Counted from the first letter of the stretch, positions 35,514-44,894 are shown. The stretch is 64,000 nucleotides of DNA from Brucella daejeonensis (GCF_014199265.1 NZ_JACIJG010000008.1:1-64000), one strand, 5' to 3'. Made by a program: numbers and translations. The notes: a model not told the origin generated them from the letters alone.

Positions 35514-36482
35514 TCAGAGGCCGAGAGCGGTCTTGACGGCTGGCAGGCCTTCCTTGCCGTCGACGGTGGTGACGCCTGCAAGCCACTGGTCGAGAGCGCC
35601 CGGATTGGCTTTCAGCCAGTTGGTTGCGGCTTTCGAAGGCTCTTCACCGTCATCGAGAATCTTGCCCATGATCTCGTTTTCGATGTCGAGCCTGAATTCC
35701 AGATTTGTGAGGAACTTGCCGACATTCGGGCATTCCTGCGTATAACCGGTGCGGACATTGGTCTCGACCTTGGCGCCGCCGAGATTGGGGCCGAAGAAAT
35801 CGTCGCCGCCGGTCAGATAGGCGATTTCAAAGCGCTTGTTCATGGGGTGGGGTTCCCATGCGAGGAAGACGACCGGCTCCTTGCTCTTGATGTTGCGCGC
35901 GACCTGCGCAAGCATTCCCTGTTCGGAGGATTCCGCCAGTTGGAAGGATTTGAGGCCGAAGGCATCCTTGCCGATCATGTCGAGGATCAGGCGGTTGCCG
36001 TCATTGCCCGGCTCGATGCCGTAAATCTTGCCGCCGAGCTTGTCCTTGAACTTGGCTATGTCCTTGAAATCCTTCAGGCCTTCGTCATAGGCATATTTCG
36101 GCACGGCCAGCGTATATTTCGCGCCGGTCAGGTTGGTGCGCAGCGTCTCGACGGTCTTGTCATCGAGGTAGGGCTGAAGGTCGGCGGTCATGGACGGGTT
36201 CCAGTAGCCGAGGAAGACGTCGATATCCTTCTTGCTGAGCGACGCATAGGTTACCGGAACGGAGAGAACCTTGATATCGGTCTTGTATCCGAGGCCCTTG
36301 AGGATTTCGGTGGCGACCGCCGTGGTGGAGGTGATGTCGGTCCAGCCCACATCGGAAAAACGGACGGTCGAGCAGCTTTCGGGTTCTGCGGCGAGCCCGC
36401 TTGTCGGGGCGGCGAACATTGCCGTTCCCGTGGCAAGCCCACCCAGGGCAAGCGTCAGCATATAGGTTGATACGGGTTTCAT
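35514..36482 (-). CDS. choX: Choline-binding periplasmic protein ChoX
   Basis: A 322-residue OpuAC-type substrate-binding protein with a Sec signal peptide (MLTLALGGLATGTAMFAAP). The mature protein starts near EPESCSTVRFSDVGWTDI, a pattern of ChoX. Aromatic residues for quaternary ammonium binding are present (VFLGYWNPSM, FLAWEPHPMN). Two ATGs lie at 36485 and 36482 after GGAGAG; the second has better spacing. It starts the choXWV operon, feeding choline to betaine and phosphatidylcholine synthesis. Confidence 0.93.
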   Translation of the reverse strand: MKPVSTYMLTLALGGLATGTAMFAAPTSGLAAEPESCSTVRFSDVGWTDITSTTAVATEILKGLGYKTDIKVLSVPVTYASLSKKDIDVFLGYWNPSMTADLQPYLDDKTVETLRTNLTGAKYTLAVPKYAYDEGLKDFKDIAKFKDKLGGKIYGIEPGNDGNRLILDMIGKDAFGLKSFQLAESSEQGMLAQVARNIKSKEPVVFLAWEPHPMNKRFEIAYLTGGDDFFGPNLGGAKVETNVRTGYTQECPNVGKFLTNLEFRLDIENEIMGKILDDGEEPSKAATNWLKANPGALDQWLAGVTTVDGKEGLPAVKTALGL

Positions 36483-36822
36483 CATTCTCTCCATTTACCG
36501 GGCCGTTTTGACGGATTGATTGTTTTTCCGGTTCCAGCTTTAGCAAACACCAAAGATTTCGCCATTCAAGTACCATAGCGGCGAAAATATTCTTGATTGC
36601 GACGTTGGTTGCAGTTTCCGGCGGAAAACCGTTCCGCACCTGTCCTGAAACCGCCTGTCACTCACCATTTTCCGGAACCGTCGACCGAGGGGAAACGGGC
36701 AGGATTGCCGCGCATTTGGCCGAAGCGGGGTGGCGCCATGTTAAGGATCGAGGCTCCGGTTTCAACCCTGTCAGCGGAAAATGACCGATAAAATCAGTTG
36801 GATGCCCGTTCTGGTGGTTTCA

Positions 36823-36870
36823 TTCCGACATTTGCATCCCTCTGATACAGGTGCCGAGCAAATGTCGGAA
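36823..36870. repeat. Palindromic element (family D), copy 1
   Basis: Perfect 13-base arms TTCCGACATTTGC (36823-36835) and GCAAATGTCGGAA (36858-36870). Flanking GGTGGT and ACCACTAG extend the pairing. Confidence 0.75.
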
Positions 36871-36912
36871 TCGAACGACCACTAGTAAATTTATGCATCT
36901 GGTGGAGTTTTC

Positions 36913-36966
36913 GAATTTGACGTTTGAAACAGCATCTCATTCAGTCGGGATTCAAACGTCAAATTC
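36913..36966. repeat. Palindromic element (family D), copy 2
   Basis: Perfect 16-base arms GAATTTGACGTTTGAA (36913-36928) and TTCAAACGTCAAATTC (36951-36966) with a 22-base spacer, and outer GGTGGA/TCCACTAG ends as in copy 1. Confidence 0.8.
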
Positions 36967-37056
36967 AATCCACTAGCTTGTCGAAAAGACAGCCACCCTC
37001 TATTTGAGGGGAAAGGGTTTCCGACCCATCCATGGCCGGCGGCAAAAGGAAGGACA

Positions 37057-38241
37057 GTGAAAGTGTTGAATGCAGTGCGGGGCTTTTTCTCCTTTCTCGG
37101 TCGTTTCATTGCGGCGCTTGCCCGCCTGATCGCCATTCCGCTGGGCGCCTTGTGGCGACTTTTCCTCCGGCTCGGAATCTTGTGGAAAGCAGTGGTCGCG
37201 GTCGTCGTGGTCGTGCTTGGCGGTCTCTACCTCTATTTCATCTGGCAGACTCAGGTCTGGGCAAATTTCGATCCCGACTATCCGGCTAAATACAGTTATC
37301 AGGATGCGGCGACGCCCGGCGAAGAGAAGAAGGCGGAGGCAGCGGAGGAGGCCATTGGGGGCGCCGATGCGCAGGCCGCGCCGGAAAACCAGCCGGTTCA
37401 GGCCGCTCAGGCACCGTCTGCGGCACGCAAATGCTCGCCCTCGGCCATTGCGGAAGTCGCAGCCGACCTCACCGATTTCAACGTCAACCAGAATGCATGG
37501 ATTTCCTCCATGCTGCTTTACAAGCTCGGTTTCTTCGGCCTAGACTGGGATCGTACGCCATTCCTCGATAACAAGGCGTCGTTCCAGCGCGGCATCAATG
37601 CCGCCGTGCGCCGCACGGCAATCGAACTGGTCGATAATATCGGGCGCTTGCGCGGCACGTCGCAGATCGATGCCGATTTGCAGAAAGCGCGCGGCAATCT
37701 CCAGTTTGCGGAAGATGCCTGGTATTTCGGCCTCAGCCCCTTCGGGCCCAAGACGCCGACCCCAAGCTACTACCGATCGGCGATCAAGGATTTGCGCGCG
37801 TTCAACGGGCGGCTTGAAAACTGTCAGGCGACCTTCGATGCCCGCGCCGATAATCTGATCCAGTTCGTTGACCGCATTGCAAGCGATCTGGGCTCCACCT
37901 CCGCGATCCTGAAGGACCGCGCCGAAAATTATCATGCGGGCTGGTTCGATACGCGCGCCGACGACCGCTTCTGGTTCGCCTATGGCCAGCTTTACGCCTA
38001 TTATGGTCTGCTGCGCTCGGCACATTCCGATTTCCGGGGCGTTCTTGCCGAAAAGCACCTCGACGGTGTCTGGGACGAGATGGAAAAGCAGATGCGGGCC
38101 GCGCTCGACATGCAGCCCCTGATCGTCTCCAACGGCAGCCCGGATGCCTGGTTCACCCCGTCACACCTGACCACCATGGGCTTCTACATCTTGCGTGTCC
38201 GCTCCAATCTGGTCGATGTGAAGCAGGTCCTGGAGCGCTGA
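37057..38241 (+). CDS. DUF2333 family inner-membrane protein
   Basis: A 394-residue protein of DUF2333. One strong membrane helix (AVVAVVVVVLGGLYLYFIW, about residues 45-63) is followed by an Ala/Glu-rich linker and a periplasmic domain with the conserved segments NAWISSMLLYKLGFFGLDWD and RADDRFWFAYGQLYAYYGLL. The function is unknown; it is probably in the cell envelope. The start is GTG 37057 after AAGGAC. It is seven bases upstream of the Rsm22 gene and likely in one operon with it. Confidence 0.85.
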   Translation: MKVLNAVRGFFSFLGRFIAALARLIAIPLGALWRLFLRLGILWKAVVAVVVVVLGGLYLYFIWQTQVWANFDPDYPAKYSYQDAATPGEEKKAEAAEEAIGGADAQAAPENQPVQAAQAPSAARKCSPSAIAEVAADLTDFNVNQNAWISSMLLYKLGFFGLDWDRTPFLDNKASFQRGINAAVRRTAIELVDNIGRLRGTSQIDADLQKARGNLQFAEDAWYFGLSPFGPKTPTPSYYRSAIKDLRAFNGRLENCQATFDARADNLIQFVDRIASDLGSTSAILKDRAENYHAGWFDTRADDRFWFAYGQLYAYYGLLRSAHSDFRGVLAEKHLDGVWDEMEKQMRAALDMQPLIVSNGSPDAWFTPSHLTTMGFYILRVRSNLVDVKQVLER

Positions 38242-38247
38242 TCGGCA

Positions 38248-39213
38248 ATGGAACTGCCAGCTTTATTGCGACAGGCGGTGGATGCCGCGCTTGAGGGCGT
38301 GGCGCTGGCCGATCTCAAACGCGCATCCGAAATGCTGTCCCGTCGCTACCGCGCGGAAACGCGGGACGGGCGGATGCATATATCCGACGATCTGGCGGCA
38401 AGGGCCTATCTGGCGGCGCGGCTGCCCGCGACCTATGCCGCCGTTCGCACCAGTCTGGACAGCGCCGCTGCGATATGCCCCGATTTCACCCCGCAATCCA
38501 TGCTCGATGTGGGGGCGGGACCGGGGACGGCGCTCTGGGCCGCGAAGCAATGCTGGCCGAAACTTCATTCCGCGACAATGATCGAGGCCAGTCCGGCGAT
38601 ACGCGCTGTCGGCAGCGAACTTGCGCAGCGAAGCGGAGTGGACGCTCTCGACTGGCGGGCGGGCGATGTCGTACGCGAGAAGATCGACTTCCCGCAAGCC
38701 GATCTCGTGACCCTCGCTTATGTTCTGGACGAGCTTGCTCCCGAGAACCGGCAGAAACTCATCGAGCGGCTGTGGGCGTCGGCGAGGCAGATGCTGGTGA
38801 TCGTGGAGCCGGGCACACCGGCGGGCTGGCAGCGCATTGTCGATGCACGCCGGGCGCTGATCGCGCAGGGCGCCCATATTGCCGCACCTTGCGCTCACCA
38901 ATTGGAATGCCCGCTGGCCGCGCCGGATTGGTGCCATTTTTCGCGCCGCGTTGCCCGGTCGCGCATTCATCGCATGACCAAGGTCGCGGATGTTCCGTGG
39001 GAAGACGAAAAATTCATCTATCTCGCCGCCGTCCGGGAGACGGCGGAAAGCGTGGAAGCACGCATAATTGCGCCGACGAGGGTTGGCGGCGGCAAGGTTT
39101 CGCTCAAGCTTTGCAGGCGGGATGGCGCGGCGGAAGAACGCATGACCACGAAACGGGACGGTGAATTCTTCCGCTGGGCGCGCCGCGCGGACTGGGGCGA
39201 TGCCTTTCTATGA
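38248..39213 (+). CDS. Rsm22/METTL17-family methyltransferase-like protein
   Basis: A 321-residue protein of the Rsm22 family. The SAM-binding motif is MLDVGAGPGTALWAA, with a second motif LVTLAYVLDELAP. Four cysteines form the family's metal site: CAHQLEC and DWCHF in the middle and CRRDG near the C-terminus, equivalent to the Fe-S site found in mitochondrial METTL17. The family is tied to small ribosomal subunit assembly. Its stop overlaps the end of the convergent MFS gene by six bases. Confidence 0.85.
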   Translation: MELPALLRQAVDAALEGVALADLKRASEMLSRRYRAETRDGRMHISDDLAARAYLAARLPATYAAVRTSLDSAAAICPDFTPQSMLDVGAGPGTALWAAKQCWPKLHSATMIEASPAIRAVGSELAQRSGVDALDWRAGDVVREKIDFPQADLVTLAYVLDELAPENRQKLIERLWASARQMLVIVEPGTPAGWQRIVDARRALIAQGAHIAAPCAHQLECPLAAPDWCHFSRRVARSRIHRMTKVADVPWEDEKFIYLAAVRETAESVEARIIAPTRVGGGKVSLKLCRRDGAAEERMTTKRDGEFFRWARRADWGDAFL

Positions 39214-40500
39214 AGCCTGAAGGGCGGGGCTTACGGCGGGCCGGCTGATGATGAACACCATGGCGGCTGCCGCAATGCACATGGCTCCGGCAAGAATCAG
39301 CGCAGGCGTGTAGCTGTCGTAATCCGTGCGCACGAAGCCCGCGAAGGCGGCAGCGGCGGCTGCACCGATCTGGTGGCCGGTGAACACCCAGCCGAAAACC
39401 AGACCGGCCTTTTCAGGACCGAAGCGCTCTGCGGCCAGCTTTACCGTGGGCGGCACGGTCGCCACCCAGTCGAGACCGTAAAAGACGGCGAAGAGCGCCA
39501 GCTCATAGACGCTGAAGTCGGTGAAGGTGAGATAGATCAGCGACAGTCCGCGCAGGGCATAGAACCAGAACAGGAGCCAGCGATTGTCGAAGCGGTCGGA
39601 AAGCCAGCCGGACATGATCGTTCCAATGAGGTCGAAGGCGCCGATCACTGCGAGAATGCCCGCCGCGCCCACCGGGGCGATGCCGAAGTCGCCGCACAGC
39701 GTGATCCAGTGCGTCTGGATGAGGCCGTTGGTGGAAAAGCCGCAGACGAAGAAGGTGAGGAACAGCACCCAGAAGGTCGCGGTGCCGGATGCCTCGCGCA
39801 GCGTCACGAGCGGCGAGGCCAGCATGGCGCCGAAGCCCTTTTTGGGTTCGGGCGCGGGAAGTGGTGCGGTGCGGCCGAAGGGTTTCAGGCCGATATCTGC
39901 CGGATGGTCGCGCATCAGGACCAGAACCAGCACCAGCGCCGCAATGAGAAAGCAGATGACGACGGCAAGCGCGGTGCGCCAGCCGATGGTCTGGCTTACA
40001 CTGGCAAGGATGGGCATGAAGATGAGCTGGCCGGTGGCGTTGCTGGCCGTCATGAGCCCGACGACCAGGCCACGCCGCTTTTCGAACCAGCGTGCGGCGA
40101 CGGTCGCACCGAGTACAAGCGCGGTCATGCCCGTGCCGAGGCCGATGACGACGCCCCATAATCCCACCATCTGCCATTCCTCGGTCATGAAAATGGAGCC
40201 GATCAGCCCGAGAGAAATCATGACGAGGGCCGCCGTCACGACGCGGCGCAGGCCGAACTGGTTCATGAAGGCGGCGGCGAACGGTCCCATCAGGCCGAAG
40301 AGAACCAGTCGCAGCGCCATTGCGAAGGAAATATTGGCGTTGGTCCAGCCGAATTCGCGCTGGAGCGGCTCGATCAGGATCCCTGCCGAACCCATGGCAC
40401 CCGCTGTCGCCAGCATGGTGAGAAAAGTGATTCCCGCGACGACCCATCCATAGTGGATGTTTCTTCGGGCGAGGAAACTGGCGAGGCGGGCAGAAATCAT
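39208..40500 (-). CDS. Major facilitator superfamily transporter
   Basis: A 430-residue transporter with twelve hydrophobic segments. The loop 2-3 motif is reduced (GPFAAAFMNQFGLRRV), and a central loop GLKPFGRTAPLPAPEPKKGF separates the halves. The pattern resembles oxalate/formate-antiporter-type MFS proteins or monocarboxylate carriers. The substrate cannot be told. ATG 40500 is used. A MarR-type regulator lies upstream in the same direction and may control it. Confidence 0.85.
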   Translation of the reverse strand: MISARLASFLARRNIHYGWVVAGITFLTMLATAGAMGSAGILIEPLQREFGWTNANISFAMALRLVLFGLMGPFAAAFMNQFGLRRVVTAALVMISLGLIGSIFMTEEWQMVGLWGVVIGLGTGMTALVLGATVAARWFEKRRGLVVGLMTASNATGQLIFMPILASVSQTIGWRTALAVVICFLIAALVLVLVLMRDHPADIGLKPFGRTAPLPAPEPKKGFGAMLASPLVTLREASGTATFWVLFLTFFVCGFSTNGLIQTHWITLCGDFGIAPVGAAGILAVIGAFDLIGTIMSGWLSDRFDNRWLLFWFYALRGLSLIYLTFTDFSVYELALFAVFYGLDWVATVPPTVKLAAERFGPEKAGLVFGWVFTGHQIGAAAAAAFAGFVRTDYDSYTPALILAGAMCIAAAAMVFIISRPAVSPALQAS

Positions 40501-40652
40501 CTTCGGTGCTTTCCGGTTGGCTGGTTTCCAGCAGTCCGTTGTTCGATGGTGAAGCCGCCCGCCGGGTAGCGGGAAATCGGCTTCAGTTCATTGTTTTCAG
40601 TCAATAGATGCGTCGATCCGAGAAACCGGCGCATCCGGGTCAAGCAGGGCGG

Positions 40653-41054
40653 TCAGTCGAGAGAGCGGAGCAGGGCCTGCAACTGCCCGACGCCTTCGCT
40701 GCCGAGGCGAGCCTCGATTTCGTCCTGCGCCTTGTCCCAGAGGGGCGCGCCACGTTCGACCAGATCGTGCCCTTCCGCGGTCAGGGTTACGCTCGTTTCG
40801 CGATGGTCGTCGCTTTGCGCGGGCGCAAGCAGGCCCATGCGCTGCAAAACCCTGGCATTGCGCCCCATCGTCGACCGATCCAGTTCGGACAGGCGGGCCA
40901 GTTCGGTCAGCGAAATGGAGCCTGCGCGGCGAACCTTTCGCAATATGCTGAACTGTCCGACATTGATGCCAAGCGGAGCCAGCGCCTCGTCATAGACAGT
41001 TGAGGTTTTGCGGGCTGCCTGACGCAGAAGAATACAGAAACACGGACTGGTCAT
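40653..41054 (-). CDS. MarR-family regulator
   Basis: A 133-residue winged-helix repressor with the MarR core: ISLTELARLSELDRSTMGRNARVLQRMGLL and the wing DDHRETSVTLTAEGHDL. Two cysteines near the N-terminus (SPCFCILL) could be redox-active; this is only a suggestion. It lies upstream of the MFS gene and probably regulates it. Confidence 0.85.
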   Translation of the reverse strand: MTSPCFCILLRQAARKTSTVYDEALAPLGINVGQFSILRKVRRAGSISLTELARLSELDRSTMGRNARVLQRMGLLAPAQSDDHRETSVTLTAEGHDLVERGAPLWDKAQDEIEARLGSEGVGQLQALLRSLD

Positions 41055-41127
41055 GTTGCGGGTATATACCCCTATTCAATCTATGACAATATCCCCCGGA
41101 CCCCAAAAGGCCATTGCTGTCACGCTA

Positions 41128-41155
41128 CTGACAGCGGCTTTTGGAACAGCCTCTT
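41128..41155 (-). repeat. Dispersed intergenic repeat (family B), reverse copy
   Basis: The minus strand reads GAGGCTGTTCCAAAAGCCGC, a family B copy. It includes the palindrome-like CTGTCA/TGACAG at 41117-41134 and borders the Lrp stop. Confidence 0.5.
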
Positions 41156-41615
41156 ATACCGAAATACAGGCGGTTTCCTTTACCTCTTCCATCACGGCGT
41201 AGGTATGGGATTCGCGGACGCCGGGGAGGGAAAGCAGCGCTTCCGAAAGGAAGCGGCGATAATGGTCCATGTCGGAGACGCGGGCCTTGACGAGGTAATC
41301 GAAGCCGCCCGCCACCATGTGACATTCCAGAATGTCGGGATTGCTGCGCGTGAAGGTCGAGAAGGTTTCGAAGACTTCCGGCGTGGTGCGGTCCAGCTTG
41401 ATCTCGATGAAGACGAGCATGGCGCGGTCGAGCATCTTGGGCGAAAGCCGCGCCGAATAGCCCATGATATAGCCTTCGCGTGTCAGGCGCTTGACGCGTT
41501 CGGCGGTTGCCGTCTGCGACAGTTTTATGCGATCGGCAAGTTCGGTATTGGTAAGGCGTCCATTTTCCTGAAGCGCGCGCAAAATGCTCCTGTCCACCGC
41601 ATCGAGACTTTTCAT
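41154..41615 (-). CDS. Lrp/AsnC-family regulator
   Basis: A 153-residue leucine-responsive-type regulator: N-terminal helix-turn-helix TNTELADRIKLSQTATAERVKRLTREGYI and a RAM domain with MVAGGFDYLVKARVSDMDHY. ATG 41615 (MKSLDAVDRSIL) follows GGGGAAT; an upstream in-frame TTG at 41627 is less likely. The resemblance to the Lrp/PutR group is close, but no putA gene is adjacent, so its regulon is unknown. Confidence 0.88.
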   Translation of the reverse strand: MKSLDAVDRSILRALQENGRLTNTELADRIKLSQTATAERVKRLTREGYIMGYSARLSPKMLDRAMLVFIEIKLDRTTPEVFETFSTFTRSNPDILECHMVAGGFDYLVKARVSDMDHYRRFLSEALLSLPGVRESHTYAVMEEVKETACISV

Positions 41616-41741
41616 TTCATTCCCCAATGGCCGTTTAATTTTGACGGCTCTGTTCTTGATTTATGGATATGTGATTAAGTTGCGTCGGAAATGAATCCGA
41701 AATTGGTTCCCGACGCAAGATGAAACTTGCCGTATTGTTCT

Positions 41742-41770
41742 GGTGTCTGCTCCAAAAGTCGCCGTGCCAG
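41742..41770 (+). repeat. Dispersed intergenic repeat (family B)
   Basis: TGTCTGCTCCAAAAGTCGCC followed by GTGCCAGCTCG, matching the other family B copies. Confidence 0.55.
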
Positions 41771-41952
41771 CTCGTAAACGGCAAATTTTTCCGCGCGGGG
41801 GGCCTCATAGGGTCAGTACATTCAAGCTCCGGTACTCGAAAATGGCCATTTTCGCCACGGCCTGACGCCTTTCGATTCAGTCACTTGCGAAGTTTTCCAA
41901 ATATTCCGCTGAATCGCGTTTGAATAAAAGGATATACTTAAATATAAATCAC

Positions 41953-41975
41953 AGGTTGCATAGTATATGCAACCT
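41953..41975. promoter_or_regulatory. Perfect 23-base palindrome, possible operator
   Basis: Ten-base arms AGGTTGCATA and TATGCAACCT around GTA. The shape is like operators of GntR- or IclR-type repressors. It lies 338 bases upstream of the Lrp gene and 466 bases upstream of trpL, and no gene directly adjoins it. Confidence 0.45.
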
Positions 41976-42440
41976 ATGCTATCGGTGTATTGCATATTGA
42001 AAATCATACCGCACCAATCAATTTAGTGTTGGGGTATGGGGCGCTCAAGCTTGAAGGATATATTGTTCCTTCCTGCTTGTTGATCCCAGTTTGAAGGAAA
42101 TCCGGGCAGCTCCGGACTGTCCGGATTTTCATCGATGCGAAGGCGAACGGGGTTCGAGCAAATTTTGCCCCGGTGAGCAATCGAACCATTCATTCGGGCT
42201 TTTTCATTCCGGCGTGTCGAAAGATCGTCCGGGCGGCGCAGCTTGCCTTTATCCAGCGGTCGGTTCGGCCTTCGGCATGTGCCGGGGCGTCCGGGTTGGC
42301 CGGGTGGCCGGTTGTCTTTGTCGGGGAGGGCGGCTGTCGTCTGTATCGCGTGCGGTTGCGGGATGTGCTCCGGCGGGGTTCGATTCTCCGGCTGCTTTTT
42401 CGGGTTGCAAGGGAGCACGTTCGAGGCTAACAGTAGCTCC

Positions 42441-42491
42441 ATGAACATTTCGCGCAACATCGTTATGAACGGTTGGTGGTGGGCCCGCTAA
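42441..42491 (+). CDS. trpL: trp leader peptide TrpL
   Basis: A 16-codon ORF encoding MNISRNIVMNGWWWAR with three consecutive Trp codons two codons before the stop region. It closely resembles the rhizobial leader peptide, which also ends WWWAR. When charged Trp-tRNA is scarce the ribosome stalls on the TGG codons and lets the antiterminator form. In Sinorhizobium the released leader peptide and the attenuated RNA also act in trans; whether this holds here is unknown. An internal ATG at 42465 could start a shorter peptide. Confidence 0.92.
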   Translation: MNISRNIVMNGWWWAR

Positions 42492-42562
42492 AGCGGCCAC
42501 GCAGGCGTTTGTGCATTTGCGTTCAGAAAACAGGCCGCTGGGATTATCCGGGCGGCCTTTTT
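42492..42562 (+). promoter_or_regulatory. Transcription attenuator of trpE(G)
   Basis: AGCGGCC (42492-42498) can pair with GGCCGCT (42533-42539) to form the antiterminator. The alternative terminator pairs AGGCCGC (42532-42538) with GCGGCCT (42552-42558), followed by five T (42558-42562). A small hairpin ACGCA/TGCGT lies between. This is a full attenuator layout; the short terminated transcript would be the homologue of the rnTrpL small RNA. Confidence 0.9.
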
Positions 42563-42640
42563 GTTTGGCTGTCCGGCCGGTGTTCAGGGAACCGTGTTCT
42601 GGAAGTGTTCGGAAACAAGCAAGATTTGGGATAGCCGATC

Positions 42641-44836
42641 ATGAATGCGAAGATTGCGGATAGCGAGATATTTCAGCACGAGACGGCAGGCGGCATCGTC
42701 GTCGAGCGCGTGCGCCACCTCACGGCCTACAAGGGCGCCATCGAATCCTACATCGATGCGCTGAACGAAAGGCGCGGTGCGGTGTTCTCGTCCAATTATG
42801 AATATCCGGGGCGCTATACGCGATGGGACACGGCCATCGTCGATCCGCCTGTCGCGATCACTTCCCGCGCCCGCACGATGCGCATAGAGGCGTTGAATGC
42901 GCGTGGCGTCATCCTGCTTCGGCCCATTCTCGAAACGGTTGCGGCGCTTGCCGAAGTGACGGTGGACAATGCGACCGAAACCCGCATCGACCTGACCATC
43001 GCCGAGCCGAGCGGTACCTTCACGGAAGAAGAACGCTCGCGTATGCCGTCCGTCTTCACGGTGCTGCGCGCCATTGTCGGGCTGTTCTTCTCGGAAGAGG
43101 ATTCCAATCTCGGCCTTTACGGCGCCTTCGGCTACGATCTGGCCTTCCAGTTCGATCCGATCCAGTACAAGCTGAAGCGCCCTGACGATCAGCGCGATCT
43201 CGTCCTGTTCATTCCCGACGAAATCTTCGTTGCCGATCACTATGCGGCGCGCGCCTGGGTCGATCGCTATGAATTCACCTGCGGCGGCTCCTCCACGCAT
43301 GGGCTGGCGCGCGCGACGCCCGTGCAGGCCTTCAAGCCTTCCGAGCGCGACTTGCCGCGCGGCGATCACAATCCGGGCGAATATGCGAAACTGGTCGAAC
43401 GCGCCAAGGAAAGCTTCCGGCGGGGCGATCTGTTCGAGGTGGTGCCGGGCCAGACATTTTATGAGCGCTGCCACACCGCGCCTTCTGAAATCTTCCGTCG
43501 TCTGAAGACGATCAATCCGTCGCCCTATTCCTTCTTCATCAATCTGGGCGACAACGAATATCTGGTCGGCGCTTCGCCGGAAATGTTCGTGCGCGTCAAT
43601 GGTCGTCGCATCGAAACCTGCCCGATTTCCGGCACGATCAAGCGCGGCGAGGATGCGATTTCGGACTCCGATCAGATCCTGAAGCTGTTGAATTCCAAGA
43701 AGGACGAATCCGAGCTGACCATGTGTTCGGATGTGGATCGCAACGACAAGAGCCGGGTTTGCGAGCCGGGTTCGGTGCGTGTCATCGGTCGTCGCCAGAT
43801 CGAGATGTATTCGCGCCTGATCCATACGGTCGATCATATCGAGGGCCGTCTGCGCGACGGCATGGACGCTTTCGACGGTTTCCTCAGTCATGCATGGGCC
43901 GTAACTGTGACCGGCGCGCCGAAATTATGGGCGATGCGCTTCCTTGAGGAAAACGAGCGCAGCCCGCGCGCATGGTATGGCGGGGCCATCGGCATGATGC
44001 ATTTCAACGGCGACATGAATACCGGCCTGACGCTGCGCACTATCCGCGTCAAGGACGGCGTCGCGGAAATCCGCGCCGGTGCGACGCTTCTGTTCGATTC
44101 CAACCCGGAAGAAGAAGAGGCGGAAACCGAGCTGAAGGCCTCGGCGATGATCTCGGCTGTGCGCGAGGCGCAGAAGAGCAATCAGGTGGCTGAAGAGCGT
44201 GTTTCGGCCAAGGTGGGCGAGGGGGTTTCGATCCTGCTCGTCGATCACGAAGATTCCTTCGTGCATACGCTCGCCAATTATTTCCGCCAGACGGGAGCGA
44301 GCGTTGCGACCGTGCGTTCGCCGGTGACCGAGGATGTGTTCGACCGCGTCAATCCCGATCTCGTGGTGCTGTCGCCCGGACCGGGCTCACCGCAGGATTT
44401 CGATTGCAAGGCGACCATCGACAAGGCGCGCAAGCGGGAACTGCCGATTTTCGGCGTCTGCCTCGGTCTTCAGGCGCTGGCGGAAGCTTATGGCGGCACG
44501 TTGCGCCAGTTGCGCATTCCCATGCACGGCAAGCCGTCGCGCATTCGCGTGTCGAAGCCTGAACGCATTTTCTCCGGCCTGCCGAAGGAAGTGACAGTCG
44601 GGCGCTATCACTCGATCTTCGCCGATCCTGAACGCCTGCCGGACGATTTTCTCGTGACCGCGGAAACCGAAGACGGTGTCATCATGGCTTTCGAGCACAA
44701 GAAGGAGCCGGTGGCCGCGGTTCAGTTCCACCCGGAATCGATCATGACGCTCGGTCACAATGCAGGGATGCGCATGATCGAGAATGTCGTGACCCATCTG
44801 GCAGGCAAGAACAGGAAGCGTCGTTCCAACTACTGA
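42641..44836 (+). CDS. trpE(G): Fused anthranilate synthase TrpE(G)
   Basis: A 731-residue fusion of anthranilate synthase component I (about 1-510) and glutamine amidotransferase (about 525-731), as in rhizobia. TrpE marks are [12 protein letters not shown] and [13 protein letters not shown]; the amidotransferase has LSPGPGSP, the Cys nucleophile in [10 protein letters not shown] and the His/Glu dyad in [12 protein letters not shown]. It makes anthranilate from chorismate and glutamine. ATG 42641 is used, with the trpL attenuator 78 bases upstream. Confidence 0.97.
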   Translation: MNAKIADSEIFQHETAGGIVVERVRHLTAYKGAIESYIDALNERRGAVFSSNYEYPGRYTRWDTAIVDPPVAITSRARTMRIEALNARGVILLRPILETVAALAEVTVDNATETRIDLTIAEPSGTFTEEERSRMPSVFTVLRAIVGLFFSEEDSNLGLYGAFGYDLAFQFDPIQYKLKRPDDQRDLVLFIPDEIFVADHYAARAWVDRYEFTCGGSSTHGLARATPVQAFKPSERDLPRGDHNPGEYAKLVERAKESFRRGDLFEVVPGQTFYERCHTAPSEIFRRLKTINPSPYSFFINLGDNEYLVGASPEMFVRVNGRRIETCPISGTIKRGEDAISDSDQILKLLNSKKDESELTMCSDVDRNDKSRVCEPGSVRVIGRRQIEMYSRLIHTVDHIEGRLRDGMDAFDGFLSHAWAVTVTGAPKLWAMRFLEENERSPRAWYGGAIGMMHFNGDMNTGLTLRTIRVKDGVAEIRAGATLLFDSNPEEEEAETELKASAMISAVREAQKSNQVAEERVSAKVGEGVSILLVDHEDSFVHTLANYFRQTGASVATVRSPVTEDVFDRVNPDLVVLSPGPGSPQDFDCKATIDKARKRELPIFGVCLGLQALAEAYGGTLRQLRIPMHGKPSRIRVSKPERIFSGLPKEVTVGRYHSIFADPERLPDDFLVTAETEDGVIMAFEHKKEPVAAVQFHPESIMTLGHNAGMRMIENVVTHLAGKNRKRRSNY

Positions 44837-44865
44837 TCGAATGCATTTCGTCCTGATTTGAAACC

Positions 44866-44894
44866 AGCCGCAGCTACACGCTGCGGCTTTTCTT
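44866..44894 (+). terminator. Intrinsic terminator after trpE(G)
   Basis: Arms AGCCGCAG and CTGCGGCT with a seven-base loop and then TTTCTT, 30 bases after the stop. Confidence 0.88.

Larger units (their letters stand above)
36483..37056. other. choX-DUF2333 intergenic region
   Basis: A 574-base gap holding the promoters of choX and the DUF2333 gene. Its right half contains two palindromic elements listed separately. No gene is seen in the rest. Confidence 0.45.
41616..42440. other. Long intergenic region before trpL
   Basis: An 825-base gap with no credible gene. It contains a family B repeat (41742), an AT-rich stretch from about 41900 to 42010 with a perfect 23-base palindrome (41953), and presumably the trpL promoter in its last 100 bases. 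Several open frames on both strands here have no ribosome-binding site or protein character. Confidence 0.45.

Noticed and set aside
42091-42444. A 117-codon ORF upstream of trpL
   Set aside because: Cys- and Gly-rich without motif, no ribosome-binding site, overlaps the trpL start; it lies in the promoter/leader region.
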